Shown here in pieces: positions 53,387 to 62,412 of a stretch of DNA of 64,000 nt (within the stretch, counting starts at the first letter, position 1; each line of letters begins with the position of its first letter). Under the pieces are notes generated by a model. It had not been told where the DNA came from, ran no database searches, and saw only the letters and a list, made by a program, of their open reading frames with translations. Origin of the DNA: Clostridium gelidum (GTDB lineage: Bacteria; Bacillota; Clostridia; Clostridiales; Clostridiaceae); the NCBI RefSeq assembly GCF_019977655.1, contig NZ_AP024849.1, positions 2,389,001-2,453,000 on the forward strand. Reading direction: 5' to 3'. The position numbers were made by a program, and so were the translations under genes.

Positions 53387-53539
53387 ATGATAGGTGGGGT
53401 TAATAAGAAAGTAGATAAGAAAATAATATTTATTATTAAGCTTCGAGGTGTGGTTGAAGGACTGTATCTGGAAATCAAAAAGCACATGGAAGAGAAGAAT
53501 ATAATAAATATATATTTTGGGGGGCTAATTAAATGTTAA
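53387..53539 (+). CDS. Possible 50-residue leader peptide/protein overlapping leuA
   Basis: A frame starting ATG (or the GTG just before it) encodes MIGGVNKKVDKKIIFIIKLRG...IYFGGLIKC and ends inside the leuA start (TAA 53537-53539, leuA ATG 53533). The RBS AAAGAGG is unusually close to the start (about two bases). No leucine-codon cluster typical of attenuators is present. It may be a genuine small regulator, or the GGGG ahead of leuA may simply be its ribosome site. Confidence 0.4.
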   Translation: MIGGVNKKVDKKIIFIIKLRGVVEGLYLEIKKHMEEKNIINIYFGGLIKC

Positions 53540-55203
53540 ATTATAAAAAATATAAAAGATTTGAAACAATAAAACTAAAGGACAGAACATGGCCAGATAA
53601 TGAAATAACCAAATCACCAATTTGGTGTAGTGTTGACTTAAGAGATGGAAATCAAGCTCTTATAAATCCCATGACAGTAGATGAAAAAGTAGAATTTTTT
53701 AATTTGCTTGTTAAACTTGGATTTAAAGAAATTGAAATAGGATTTCCTTCAGCATCACAAATTGAATATGACTTTTTAAGAAGATTAGTAGATGAAAATC
53801 ATATTCCAGATGATGTTAAGGTTCAAGTATTAACTCAAGCTAGACAACACCTAATTAAAAAGACTTTTGAAGCATTAGAAGGTGTAAAACAAGCAATTGT
53901 TCATATATATAATTCAACATCAGTACTTCAAAGAGATGTGGTATTTAATATGAGTAAAGAAGAAATTAAAGAAATTGCAGTTGAAGGAACTAAATTAGTC
54001 AAAGAATATGCAAAGGACTTTAAGGGAGAGGTATTTTTAGAATATTCTCCAGAAAGCTTTACAGGAACAGAAGTTGAATATGCACTAGAAATTTGTGATG
54101 CTGTTTTAGATACATGGGGAGCAAATAAGGACAATAAGGTTATAGTTAATCTTCCATCGACAGTACAAATGGATACTCCCAATATTTATGCTGATCAAAT
54201 TGAATGGATGTGTAGAAACTTTAAAGATAGAGAAAGAGTTATTGTAAGTGTACATCCTCATAATGATAGAGGAACTGGTGTCGCTGATGCAGAACTTGCT
54301 CTATTTGCAGGTGCTGATAGAGTTGAAGGAACTTTATTTGGTAATGGGGAAAGAACTGGAAATGTTGATGTACTTAATATTGCATACAACATGTTCTCTC
54401 ATGGTGTTGATCCTAAGTTAAATATTGATAACATAAATGAAATAGTTGAAGTATATGAAAGATGTGTTAAAATACCAGTACATGTAAGACATCCATATGC
54501 AGGAAACCTTGTATTTACAGCATTTTCAGGTTCACATCAAGATGCTATAAATAAGGGGATGAAGAAATATCAAGAAAGACATGAAGGTACTTGGCAAGTA
54601 CCCTATTTACCTATAGATCCAGGTGATTTAGGTCGGGAATATGAAGCTTTAGTTAGAATTAACAGCCAATCAGGCAAAGGCGGAATTGCTTTTGTTATGG
54701 ATCATTGTTATGGATTTAAGATTCCAAAGACTATGCAAAAAGAATTTGCAGATGTAATTCAAAAACTTTCAGAAAAAAAAGGAGAAGTTTCTCCAACCGA
54801 AGTTATGCAAGCTTTTGAAAAGGAATATTTAAGTATAGAAGTTCCGTTTAAATTAGTTAAATGCACAATTTCTGATATTTCAGATGATGCTGGTGATGAA
54901 GATACTAAGGTAAATGCAACAATAGTTCATAATGGACAATCAAAGGAAATTGAAGGAATAGGAAATGGTCCTATAGATGCATTTAAAAATTCACTAGCTG
55001 GAAGTAGCTTAATCAATATTAAGATTATTGACTATACAGAACATGCTTTAAGTACAGGTTCTGAAGCAAAAGCAGCAGCGTATGTATATATGGAAAGAAA
55101 TGATACTGGAAATAAGACTTTTGGTGTTGGTGTTGATAGTAATATTACAAGAGCATCAATTAAATCAATGATTAGTGCGATTAATCGTCTATACTCTAAG
55201 TAG
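53533..55203 (+). CDS. leuA: 2-isopropylmalate synthase
   Basis: The 556-residue enzyme of leucine synthesis has the metal-binding start CSVDLRDGNQAL, the catalytic TIM barrel, the HPHNDRGTG metal motif and GTLFGNGERTGNVD (about 235-285). The C-terminal leucine-binding regulatory domain (about 430-556, ending NRLYSK) is present, so feedback inhibition is expected. The length and the RTWPDNEITKSPIWCS start are of the long LeuA type. TTTTGGGGGGC precedes the ATG. No other leu or ilv genes lie in the window. Confidence 0.94.
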   Translation: MLNYKKYKRFETIKLKDRTWPDNEITKSPIWCSVDLRDGNQALINPMTVDEKVEFFNLLVKLGFKEIEIGFPSASQIEYDFLRRLVDENHIPDDVKVQVLTQARQHLIKKTFEALEGVKQAIVHIYNSTSVLQRDVVFNMSKEEIKEIAVEGTKLVKEYAKDFKGEVFLEYSPESFTGTEVEYALEICDAVLDTWGANKDNKVIVNLPSTVQMDTPNIYADQIEWMCRNFKDRERVIVSVHPHNDRGTGVADAELALFAGADRVEGTLFGNGERTGNVDVLNIAYNMFSHGVDPKLNIDNINEIVEVYERCVKIPVHVRHPYAGNLVFTAFSGSHQDAINKGMKKYQERHEGTWQVPYLPIDPGDLGREYEALVRINSQSGKGGIAFVMDHCYGFKIPKTMQKEFADVIQKLSEKKGEVSPTEVMQAFEKEYLSIEVPFKLVKCTISDISDDAGDEDTKVNATIVHNGQSKEIEGIGNGPIDAFKNSLAGSSLINIKIIDYTEHALSTGSEAKAAAYVYMERNDTGNKTFGVGVDSNITRASIKSMISAINRLYSK

Positions 55204-55221
55204 TAATTGGGTATAAGATCT

Positions 55222-55306
55222 GGAGCAAAAAAAAATAGTTTATGAAAATTAAATTAGGATATATTAAGATGAAGTATAAAACATTTTAATATATCCTCTT
55301 TTGTTG
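55222..55306 (+). repeat. Terminator-containing direct repeat, copy 1
   Basis: An ~85-base segment (GGAGCAAA...ATAGTTTATGAAAATTAA... then the hairpin AGGATATATTAA / TTAATATATCCT and CTTTTGTTG). It recurs at 56129-56213 with few changes. It terminates leuA and, with the second copy, brackets the methyltransferase gene. Directly after it, 55309-55365 reads as 18 sensible C-terminal codons (MEAEDVPIKVEKINISYL), probably the tail of a lost gene. Confidence 0.75.
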
Positions 55307-55496
55307 GTATGGAAGCTGAAGATGTGCCAATTAAAGTAGAAAAAATTAATATTAGCTATTTATAATCTAAGTTATATGTAAATTATAACATAAAAGTAAT
55401 CTTTATTGCAGTCTGTTAATTTGTGTATTACTGTTATATTATTATATAAGGTTAGTAGTAATCTGAAAAATATTTAAATAAGTAATGGAGGATTTT

Positions 55497-56105
55497 ATGA
55501 ATTTTATATTTAGGCAAACACAGTTATATAAATTTTTAAACTATTGTAATGGGATTAATTTAGAAAAAAGTGTTTTAGATTGCGGAGCAGGGGGCGACTG
55601 TCCACCACTTGCCCTTTTTTTAGATTATGGGTATAAGACATATGGAATTGAAATAAGCGATTCACAAATTGAAATGGCTGAAACTTTTTCTAAAGAACAT
55701 AATGTTGAACTTAATATTTCTAAAGGAGATATTAGAAAACTTCCTTTTGGAGATGAATCAATCAGTTATATTTATTCCTATAATACTATTTTTCATATGA
55801 AAAAAGAGGACATTGCAAAAGCAGTAGATGAAATAAAAAGAGTCTTAAAGCCAGGTGGAATTTGTTTTATAAATTTCCTTTCGATAAATGATTGTGATTA
55901 TGGACAAGGTGAGAAAGTGGGAGAAGGAGAATTCTTACAGTGCGAAGGTGACGGGAAAGTTATTCATACTTATTATGATATTGAAGAAGCCGAAGCGCAC
56001 TTTAAAGATATGAAAATATTATTTAAAGAAAATAGAATTTTAGAAAGACTATATGAAGGTGAAAAAATAAAACAAGGATATATAGATTATATAGTTCAAA
56101 AATAA
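55497..56105 (+). CDS. SAM-dependent methyltransferase
   Basis: The 202-residue protein has a class I fold: motif I in SVLDCGAGGDCPPLALFLDYG, the acidic loop IEISDSQIEMAE, motif II-like YIYSYNTIFHMKKEDI, and the post-motif KPGGICFINF. It resembles Methyltransf_11-type enzymes, and the substrate is unknown. The ATG at 55497 follows GGAGG by five bases; an upstream ATG (55485) lies before that site. Flanking direct repeats suggest it could have moved as a unit. Confidence 0.85.
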   Translation: MNFIFRQTQLYKFLNYCNGINLEKSVLDCGAGGDCPPLALFLDYGYKTYGIEISDSQIEMAETFSKEHNVELNISKGDIRKLPFGDESISYIYSYNTIFHMKKEDIAKAVDEIKRVLKPGGICFINFLSINDCDYGQGEKVGEGEFLQCEGDGKVIHTYYDIEEAEAHFKDMKILFKENRILERLYEGEKIKQGYIDYIVQK

Positions 56106-56128
56106 TTAAAGAAACGAAAGAAATGATA

Positions 56129-56213
56129 GGAGCAAAGAAGATAGTTTATGAAAATTAATTTGAGGATATATTAAGATGAAGTCTAAAGCATTTTAATATA
56201 TCCTCTTTTGTTG
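56129..56213 (+). repeat. Terminator-containing direct repeat, copy 2
   Basis: Near-identical to 55222-55306, including the AGGATATATTAA / TTAATATATCCT hairpin and CTTTTGTTG tail. It forms the terminator of the methyltransferase gene. Confidence 0.75.
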
Positions 56214-56266
56214 TATAGATAAAACTAAACTATCAAAATAATGGACCTAAAGAGAGTGAAAATGAT

Positions 56267-56455
56267 TTGGTAGGTCCTAATAAAATGACATTAAAGGAAG
56301 CAGTAGAAGCTTATAAGAAAGGTGATAAATATAATGATAAGGCATTAAAGACTTGGAAAGAAAACAATTTAGAAAAAGAACTTGATCCATTCATTCAATC
56401 AAAATATCCTAATTTAATTACGGATCCGACTCAAAAGACATTTATAGAAATATAG
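56267..56455 (+). CDS. Hypothetical protein, possibly a 3' fragment
   Basis: A 62-codon frame from a TTG start reads MVGPNKMTLKEAVEAYKKGDKYND...ITDPTQKTFIEI. No ribosome site precedes the TTG or the internal ATG, and the same frame is open upstream to 56219. It is therefore probably the tail of a longer gene cut by the repeat at 56129-56213. The family is not recognised. Confidence 0.4.
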   Translation: MVGPNKMTLKEAVEAYKKGDKYNDKALKTWKENNLEKELDPFIQSKYPNLITDPTQKTFIEI

Positions 56456-56548
56456 GTGTCTTTTTATATGTAATAAATTACATTATGTTACACTTAAATA
56501 CAACATTGCCTTTATTCGCTATAATGGAATAGCGAAAGGAGGGATATT

Positions 56549-56719
56549 ATGGGAAATGCTAAAAACATAAACAAAAAGATTTGCGAAATGAGACAATCAT
56601 TACAGGATTTAATTAATGAAAAACCAAGTTTAATAGATCCAGAAGTCGTTACCGCAAGTCAAGAACTTGATGAAGCTTTGAATGAGTATAACAATTTACT
56701 TAACAAAGTAGACAAGTAG
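56549..56719 (+). CDS. Spo0E-like aspartyl-phosphate phosphatase
   Basis: AAAGGAGG precedes the ATG, and the 56-residue product reads MGNAKNINKKICEMRQSLQDLINE... with the Spo0E-family signature SQELDEALNEYNNLL at residues about 36-50. Spo0E-like proteins are two-helix phosphatases that remove phosphate from Spo0A~P and so delay sporulation; the conserved S-Q-E-L-D segment carries the active residues. It is too short for many gene finders. Its direct target is inferred from the family. Confidence 0.8.
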   Translation: MGNAKNINKKICEMRQSLQDLINEKPSLIDPEVVTASQELDEALNEYNNLLNKVDK

Positions 56720-56808
56720 AACAAAAGGGAGGGATTGAAAAATCTCTCCTTGTATTTAGTGAAAATTAATATGCTTATAGACCAGTAGAATCAGAATAAA
56801 ATATTTGA

Positions 56809-56985
56809 GAGAGTGCAGTTATTCTATTAATTATATTGACAATTATAATTATACCAGTCCCGATTCCTATATGGTTACAATGCCAAGGAAAATTAGCTTA
56901 TATCACATATGATGGTTGGTTGCAATTTTTTGGTTCAGTTGGAGGTGCTTTTTCCGTGTTTATATATTACCTGCATGTTGTTTAA
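56809..56985 (+). pseudogene. Fragment of a small membrane protein gene
   Basis: An open frame without a start reads a strong membrane helix and then PVPIPIWLQCQGKLAYITYDGWLQFFGSVGGAF (shown in parts), ending at TAA 56983-56985. The P.W......Y.....W..FFGS..G pattern resembles small one-helix membrane proteins common in Firmicutes prophages and accessory regions. The start and C-terminus are missing. Confidence 0.45.
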
Positions 56986-57036
56986 CTTAGATAGATTGGG
57001 TATAATTATAATAAATATAAAAGGTAGGTGAGGCAA

Positions 57037-58722
57037 TTGAAAAGAATACCACTTGGAATAAGTGATTTTAAAACAGTGATAGAGGAAGATTATTTATTTG
57101 TTGATAAATCTGAATTAATAAAAGAGTTTTGGGACATCGATGGGCAAACTATCTTAGTGCCAAGACCAAGAAGATTTGGTAAAACTCTTAACTTGAGTAT
57201 GATTAAATACTTTTTTGAGAACAGTAGTAATGATAATGGGTATCTTTTTAAAGGCCTTAATATAGAAAATCATAAGGAGATTATGGAGCTTCAAGGTAAG
57301 TATCCAGTTATATATTTAACCTTTAAGGATGAAAAGCATAGTTCTTTTGAATATCTTAAGGCGGGACTTAGAAATATATTAAGTAAATTATATCAGGATC
57401 ATAAATATTGCTTAAATACAGATAAGATAGATAACATAGATAAAGAATATTATAATTCAATAATAAATAAAAAAGCAGATATAATTGATTTATCTAACGC
57501 TTTAAAGAAGTTATCACAATACGTTCATAGTTATTTTGATAAAAAGGTAATGATTTTAGTGGATGAATATGATGTGCCAATACAAGCTGCATATGTAAGT
57601 AACTATTATAATGAAGCTATAGAATTTATGAGAAATTTCCTTAGTGGAGCTTTTAAGGATAATTCTTCTTTGCAAAAGGGAATGATTACAGGGATACTTA
57701 GAGTTGCTAGAGAATCAATTTTCTCAGGACTAAACAACCTTAAGGTAGAAGGTATTTTAAGTCATAAGTTTAATGATAAGTTTGGGTTTACGGAAAGTGA
57801 AATAGAAAAGTTAGCTTTGCAGTATGATATTAAGGAAAATTTAATAAATATTAAAGAATGGTATAATGGATATTTTTTTGGAGATACAACCATATATAAT
57901 CCGTGGTCCATATTAAATTATATATCAAATCCTAAAGAGGGATTAAAGCCGTATTGGGTTAATTCTAGTTCAAACGATTTAGTAAAAGTTGTATTATCTA
58001 AAAGCACAGCAGATGTTAAAAGTGATTTAGAAGAATTAATTTCTGGAAATAGTATAACCAAAATTATTGATGAAAACATAGTTATGGGAGACATAGAAAA
58101 ATCAAGTAATAATTTATGGAGCTTCTTACTATTTACAGGTTATCTGAAGGCAAAGGAAGCTTATAGAAAAGACGAAGATATATTCTATAACTTAAGTATT
58201 CCTAATAGAGAAGTTAGAAGTCTTTATAAAAACATAATAGAAAATTGGTTTTTAGATACAATTACAAGAAATAATTATGATATTATGATAAATAGTCTTA
58301 TAAATGGTGATATTAAAATATTTGGCAAGCTATTAAAGCAATTTGTTATAAAAAGTATAAGCTATTTTGATGTTGGAGGATATGAAGGAGAAAAAGTCTA
58401 TCATGCATTTGTCCTTGGTATGTTAATTTCTTTAAATGATACTCATGAAGTATTATCTAATAGGGAAAGTGGGTATGGCAGGTACGATGTAATGATAATA
58501 CCTAGGGATATTTCTAAATTAGGTATTGTTATAGAATTTAAGAAACTTGATGCGGATGATGATGAGACTTTAGAGGAGACAGCAGAAGAAGCATTAAAAC
58601 AAATTAAAGATAAAAAATATTCTATAACTTTGGAAAATAGAGGCATAAAAAATATAAAAGAGATTGGTATTGTATTTAAAGGTAAGGATATATATATCAA
58701 AGAAAATGATAATGAAAAATAG
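57037..58722 (+). CDS. AAA-ATPase-like protein with C-terminal PD-(D/E)XK nuclease domain (DUF1703 type)
   Basis: The 561-residue protein begins with the AAA_ATPase-like domain: KRIPLGISDFKTVIEEDYLFVDKS, P-loop RPRRFGKT (about residue 47), Walker B MILVDEYDVPIQ (about 173). The C-terminal PD-(D/E)XK-type nuclease domain has YGRYDVMI ... GIVIEFKK (about 485-515). Members of this large family are abundant, often multicopy and rapidly evolving; suggested roles are in mobile or self-protecting elements, but none is established. TTG 57037 is chosen because AGGTGAGG precedes it. Confidence 0.8.
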   Translation: MKRIPLGISDFKTVIEEDYLFVDKSELIKEFWDIDGQTILVPRPRRFGKTLNLSMIKYFFENSSNDNGYLFKGLNIENHKEIMELQGKYPVIYLTFKDEKHSSFEYLKAGLRNILSKLYQDHKYCLNTDKIDNIDKEYYNSIINKKADIIDLSNALKKLSQYVHSYFDKKVMILVDEYDVPIQAAYVSNYYNEAIEFMRNFLSGAFKDNSSLQKGMITGILRVARESIFSGLNNLKVEGILSHKFNDKFGFTESEIEKLALQYDIKENLINIKEWYNGYFFGDTTIYNPWSILNYISNPKEGLKPYWVNSSSNDLVKVVLSKSTADVKSDLEELISGNSITKIIDENIVMGDIEKSSNNLWSFLLFTGYLKAKEAYRKDEDIFYNLSIPNREVRSLYKNIIENWFLDTITRNNYDIMINSLINGDIKIFGKLLKQFVIKSISYFDVGGYEGEKVYHAFVLGMLISLNDTHEVLSNRESGYGRYDVMIIPRDISKLGIVIEFKKLDADDDETLEETAEEALKQIKDKKYSITLENRGIKNIKEIGIVFKGKDIYIKENDNEK

Positions 58723-58737
58723 ATTGTATAAAGTTGA

Positions 58738-58785
58738 ATGGTCTTGGAAGTATTGTAGTACTTTCAGGATCATTTTAATTTTATT
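58738..58785 (+). terminator. Terminator of the first DUF1703-type gene
   Basis: Imperfect stem GGTCTTGGAAGTA / AGTACTTTCAGGATC followed by ATTTTAATTTTA. Related hairpins follow the second copy and rbsK. Confidence 0.65.
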
Positions 58786-58800
58786 TGGAATAAATTATTG

Positions 58801-58910
58801 TAATTTTAGAATTTAATTGTAAAATACGGGTTGAGAGATATGTGTGAACTTTATTTCAATATATATAAACTTTGAACTATAGTGATATAATAGAATAAGG
58901 TTTATAGTTA
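58801..58910 (+). repeat. Duplicated intergenic segment, copy 1
   Basis: This ~110-base segment (TTTTAGAATTT...CGGG..GAGATATGTG...AGTGATATAAT) is similar to 60682-60790 ahead of rbsK. It includes a shared -10-like TATAAT. Confidence 0.55.
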
Positions 58911-59032
58911 AAAGCAGTTATAATAACCTTTTGTGTTACATTTTAATCACTTGAAAATTAGATAATTGATACATTGTTTAATATGAGTTAGTTGGTTATA
59001 ATTATAATAAATATAAAAGGTAGGTGAGGCAA

Positions 59033-60513
59033 TTGAAAAAAATACCACTTGGAATAAGTGATTTTAAAACAGTGATAGAGGAAGATTATTTATTTGTTGA
59101 TAAATCTGAATTAATAAAAGAGTTTTGGGACATCGATGGGCAAACTATCTTAGTGCCAAGACCAAGAAGATTTGGTAAAACTCTTAACTTGAGTATGATT
59201 AAATATTTTTTTGAGAACAGTAGTAATGATAATGGGTATCTTTTTAAAGGCCTTAATATAGAAAATCATAAGGAGATTATGGAGCTTCAAGGTAAGTATC
59301 CAGTTATATATTTAACCTTTAAGGATGAAAAACATAGTTCTTTTGAATATCTTAAGGCGGGACTTAGAAATATATTAAGTAAATTATATCAGGATCATAA
59401 ATATTGCTTAAATACAGATAAGATAGATAATATAGATAAAGAATATTATAATTCAATAATAAATAAAAAAGCAGATATAATTGATTTAGCTAACGCTTTG
59501 AAGAAGTTATCACAATACGTTCATAGTTATTTTGATAAAAAGGTAATAATTTCAGTGATAAATTTGGATTTACAGAAAATGAAATTGAAAACCTAGTTCA
59601 TGAATATAGCATAGAAGAAAAACTTGATAGTATAAAGGAATGGTATAATGGTTACAATTTTGAAAATACAACAATTTATAATCCTTGGTCAATATTAAAT
59701 TATTTATCAAATCCTAAACAAGGGTTAAAGCCATATTGGGTAAATAGCAGTTCAAATGATCTAGTTGGAATTCTTTTATCAAAAGGATCTAAAGAGGTTA
59801 AGAAAAACCTTGAAGATTTAGTTAGTGGGAATAATATAGAAAAAATAATAGATGAGAATATAGTTATGGGAGATATAGAAAAATCTACGGATAACTTATG
59901 GAGCTTTTTATTATTTACAGGTTATTTAAAAGTTAACTTTAAGGAAAGAAAAGGGTTAAAAGATTATTATACTTTGTCCATTCCTAACTTAGAAGTAACA
60001 ACACTTTACTATGATTTAATTGAAAAATGGTTTGAAGATACAATAACTAAAGAAAATTATGAACTTATGATAAATAGCCTAGTAACTGGTGATATCAAAA
60101 TATTTGGCAAGCTATTAAAGCAATTTGTTATAAAAAGCATAAGTTACTTTGATGTTGGTGGCTATGAAGGAGAAAAAGTCTATCATGCATTTGTCCTTGG
60201 TATGTTAATTTCTTTAAATGATACTCATGAAGTATTATCCAATAGAGAGAGTGGTTATGGTAGATATGATGTAATGATAATACCTAGGGATATTTCTAAA
60301 TTAGGTATTGTTATAGAATTTAAGAAACTTGATACTGATGATGATGAGACTTTAGAGGAGACAGCAGAAGAAGCATTAAAACAAATTAAAGATAAAAAAT
60401 ATTCTATAACTTTGGATAATAGAGGCATAAAAAATATAAAAGAGATTGGTATTGTGTTTAAAGGTAAGGATATATATATCAAAGAAAATGAAAATATAAA
60501 AGAAATTGGATAA
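59033..60513 (+). pseudogene. Second DUF1703-type gene, inactivated by an internal deletion
   Basis: The first ~180 codons are almost identical to the gene at 57037. At about 59554 the sequence jumps from KKVIIS directly to SDKFGFTENEIE, skipping the Walker B region (about 214 bases by comparison with 57561-57775) and shifting the frame. The remainder is open to 60513 and keeps the nuclease motif (YGRYDVMI ... GIVIEFKK). The middle part (about 59580-60085) is clearly diverged from the first copy, while the last ~420 bases are again nearly identical. The deletion ends share a short AGTG. Confidence 0.85.
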
Positions 60514-60520
60514 AGTTAAA

Positions 60521-60565
60521 TTGTCCTGATAGTATTATAGTACTGTCAGGACAACTTTAATTTTA
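60521..60565 (+). terminator. Terminator of the second DUF1703-type gene
   Basis: Stem TTGTCCTGATAGTA / AGTACTGTCAGGACAA followed by CTTTAATTTTA. Confidence 0.75.
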
Positions 60566-60614
60566 TTGAAAAAAATTTATTGTGATTTACAATTAAGGAT
60601 TCTAAAATTCTAAA

Positions 60615-60691
60615 GAATTTAAGAATTTAAGAATTTAAGAATTTAAGAATTTAAGAATTTAAGAACTTAAGAACTTTAGAATTTTAGAATT
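60615..60691 (+). repeat. Octanucleotide tandem repeat GAATTTAA
   Basis: Six exact GAATTTAA units in a row are followed by degenerate ones (GAACTTAA, GAACTTTA, GAATTTTA). An eight-base unit lies outside genes, in the rbsK upstream region, and may vary in number by slippage. Confidence 0.85.
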
Positions 60692-60790
60692 TGCTTGTAG
60701 AATGCGGGATAAGAGATATGTGAAAACTTTTTTGAATATCTATAAATGTTAAACTGGAGTGATATAATGGAATAAATCATAAAGGTTTAA
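60682..60790 (+). repeat. Duplicated intergenic segment, copy 2
   Basis: Similar to 58801-58910. It ends at AGTGATATAATGGAATAA, giving rbsK a -10-like TATAAT. Confidence 0.55.
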
Positions 60791-60815
60791 TATTATTTAA
60801 AAGGTGTGGGTATAT

Positions 60816-61736
60816 ATGAAAGAGTTGTGTGTTATTGGAAGCTTAAATATGGATTTAGTAACAACTGTAGGGGATTTCCCCAAGCCAGGTGAAACTATTT
60901 TTGGTGATAGTTTTAAAACTTTTCCAGGTGGAAAAGGGGCAAATCAAGCAGTTGCTTTAGGAAAATTAGGTGCAGATGTGCTAATGGTTGGAAAAGTTGG
61001 AGATGATATATATGGAGCAAAGTATTTAGAGGTTTTAAAAAATAACAATGTAAGGCAAGACGGTGTGGATATTGAGAAGGAAATATCCTCTGGAGTAGCA
61101 ATAATAAAAGTAAACAATAAAGGTGAAAATAATATAGTAGTAGTTTCAGGTGCTAATGGTAAAGTTGATGTAAATTATATTGAAAGTAAATGGGATGTAA
61201 TCGTAAAAGCAGATATATTTTTATTTCAATTAGAAATTCCAATGGAGACAGTAGTTTATACTATGAAAAAATTAAAGGATTTAGGGAAAATAATTATTCT
61301 TGATCCAGCACCAGCATCAAAGCTTCCAGATGATATTTTTAAATATATAGATTTTATAACACCAAATGAAACAGAGTTAGAAACATTAGCTGAGAAAAAG
61401 ATAGACAATGAAGATGATTTAAGAGAAGCTGCCAATATATTATTTGATAAAGGTGTAAAGGTTATAATAAGCAAGCAGGGAAGAAGAGGTGCTGCAATTA
61501 TTAAGAGAAATGAATATGCTCATGTGTCTGGATTTAAGGTTAATGCCGTAGATACGACAGCAGCAGGAGATTCTTTTAATGCAGGCTTTGCTTTTGCTTT
61601 AGCACAAGGAAAAATTTTAGAGGAATGTGTTAAATTTGCCAATGCGGTAGGTGGTATTTCAACGACTGCATTAGGAGCACAGGAGGCTATGCCATCTTAT
61701 GAAGTGGTTAGAAAATTTATGGATGAAAAAAAATAA
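60816..61736 (+). CDS. rbsK: Ribokinase
   Basis: The 306-residue PfkB-family kinase phosphorylates ribose (or a related sugar). It has the N-terminal GSLNMDLVTTVGDFPKPGET, the GGKGANQAVALGKLG glycine-rich substrate site (about 40-55), VITPNETELETL and the catalytic-base motif VDTTAAGDSFNAGFAFAL (about 245-262). I start at ATG 60816 preceded by AAAGGTG; a GTG four codons earlier overlaps that site. No rbs transport genes are nearby. The gene is monocistronic, with its own terminator. Confidence 0.9.
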   Translation: MKELCVIGSLNMDLVTTVGDFPKPGETIFGDSFKTFPGGKGANQAVALGKLGADVLMVGKVGDDIYGAKYLEVLKNNNVRQDGVDIEKEISSGVAIIKVNNKGENNIVVVSGANGKVDVNYIESKWDVIVKADIFLFQLEIPMETVVYTMKKLKDLGKIIILDPAPASKLPDDIFKYIDFITPNETELETLAEKKIDNEDDLREAANILFDKGVKVIISKQGRRGAAIIKRNEYAHVSGFKVNAVDTTAAGDSFNAGFAFALAQGKILEECVKFANAVGGISTTALGAQEAMPSYEVVRKFMDEKK

Positions 61737-61744
61737 TATACTTG

Positions 61745-61792
61745 AATGGTCTTGGCAGCATTTTATTACTGTTAGACCATTTTAGTTTTATT
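61745..61792 (+). terminator. Terminator of rbsK
   Basis: Stem AATGGTCT / AGACCATT with a large partly paired loop and TTTTAGTTTTATTT tail. It resembles the two hairpins after the DUF1703-type genes. Confidence 0.6.
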
Positions 61793-62412
61793 TGGGAAAA
61801 TTTATATAGGAAAGTATTTTTATATGTTTAAATGAAACTATTTTTCTAGGAAAATAGTTTTAAATATTCCTAGGAAACTTTGTTTATAGAAACATATTTT
61901 TAAAGATATATATGTTTAAAGAAAAATATTTAAATAGGAAAATATATAAATATGTAAATATTTATAGGAAACATCAAGGGTTGAAGTGATTTGGTTTTAT
62001 TCTGAGGTCTACTTTTGTGATGAAATAAGGCAAGGAAAGCTTGTGAGATAGATATTTGTAATTCACTTAAAATGAATTTATAATCGACCAATATAAAGAT
62101 GATTGAGCTAATATTTATTGAAGATAAATATATTCAAGGCCATGAAGGATTTTGTAAAAAGGTATGTAGGAAGATTTAAGGGAGTTAATATAGAATTAAT
62201 TGAAGCATAGGTTGTTCTATGCTTTTTTGCATAATGGAATATAATTTTAAAAGTATGTGTAAATATTTAGGTGGACTTATGGGAAAAATAATGTTATTTG
62301 GTAAAAGTTGTAGTACAATTATATTATGATAATGCAATGTATTATTATGTCTATAATGGGCAGTTAGAGCAATTATGATAAAAAATTTATTATGTACATA
62401 GGAGTAAGTTAT
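61793..62412. other. 620-base gene-poor stretch with scattered TAGGAAA motifs
   Basis: Between 61795 and 61975 the motif TAGGAAA or close variants occurs at least five times in very A+T-rich sequence. At 62144-62210 one frame reads as a C-terminal tail (...KDFVKRYVGRFKGVNIELIEA), probably a gene remnant. No complete gene was found. Confidence 0.45.
62203..62230 (+). terminator. Hairpin after the gene remnant
   Basis: AGCATAG / CTATGCT with a six-base loop and TTTTTT tail, located at the end of the remnant frame. Confidence 0.65.
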
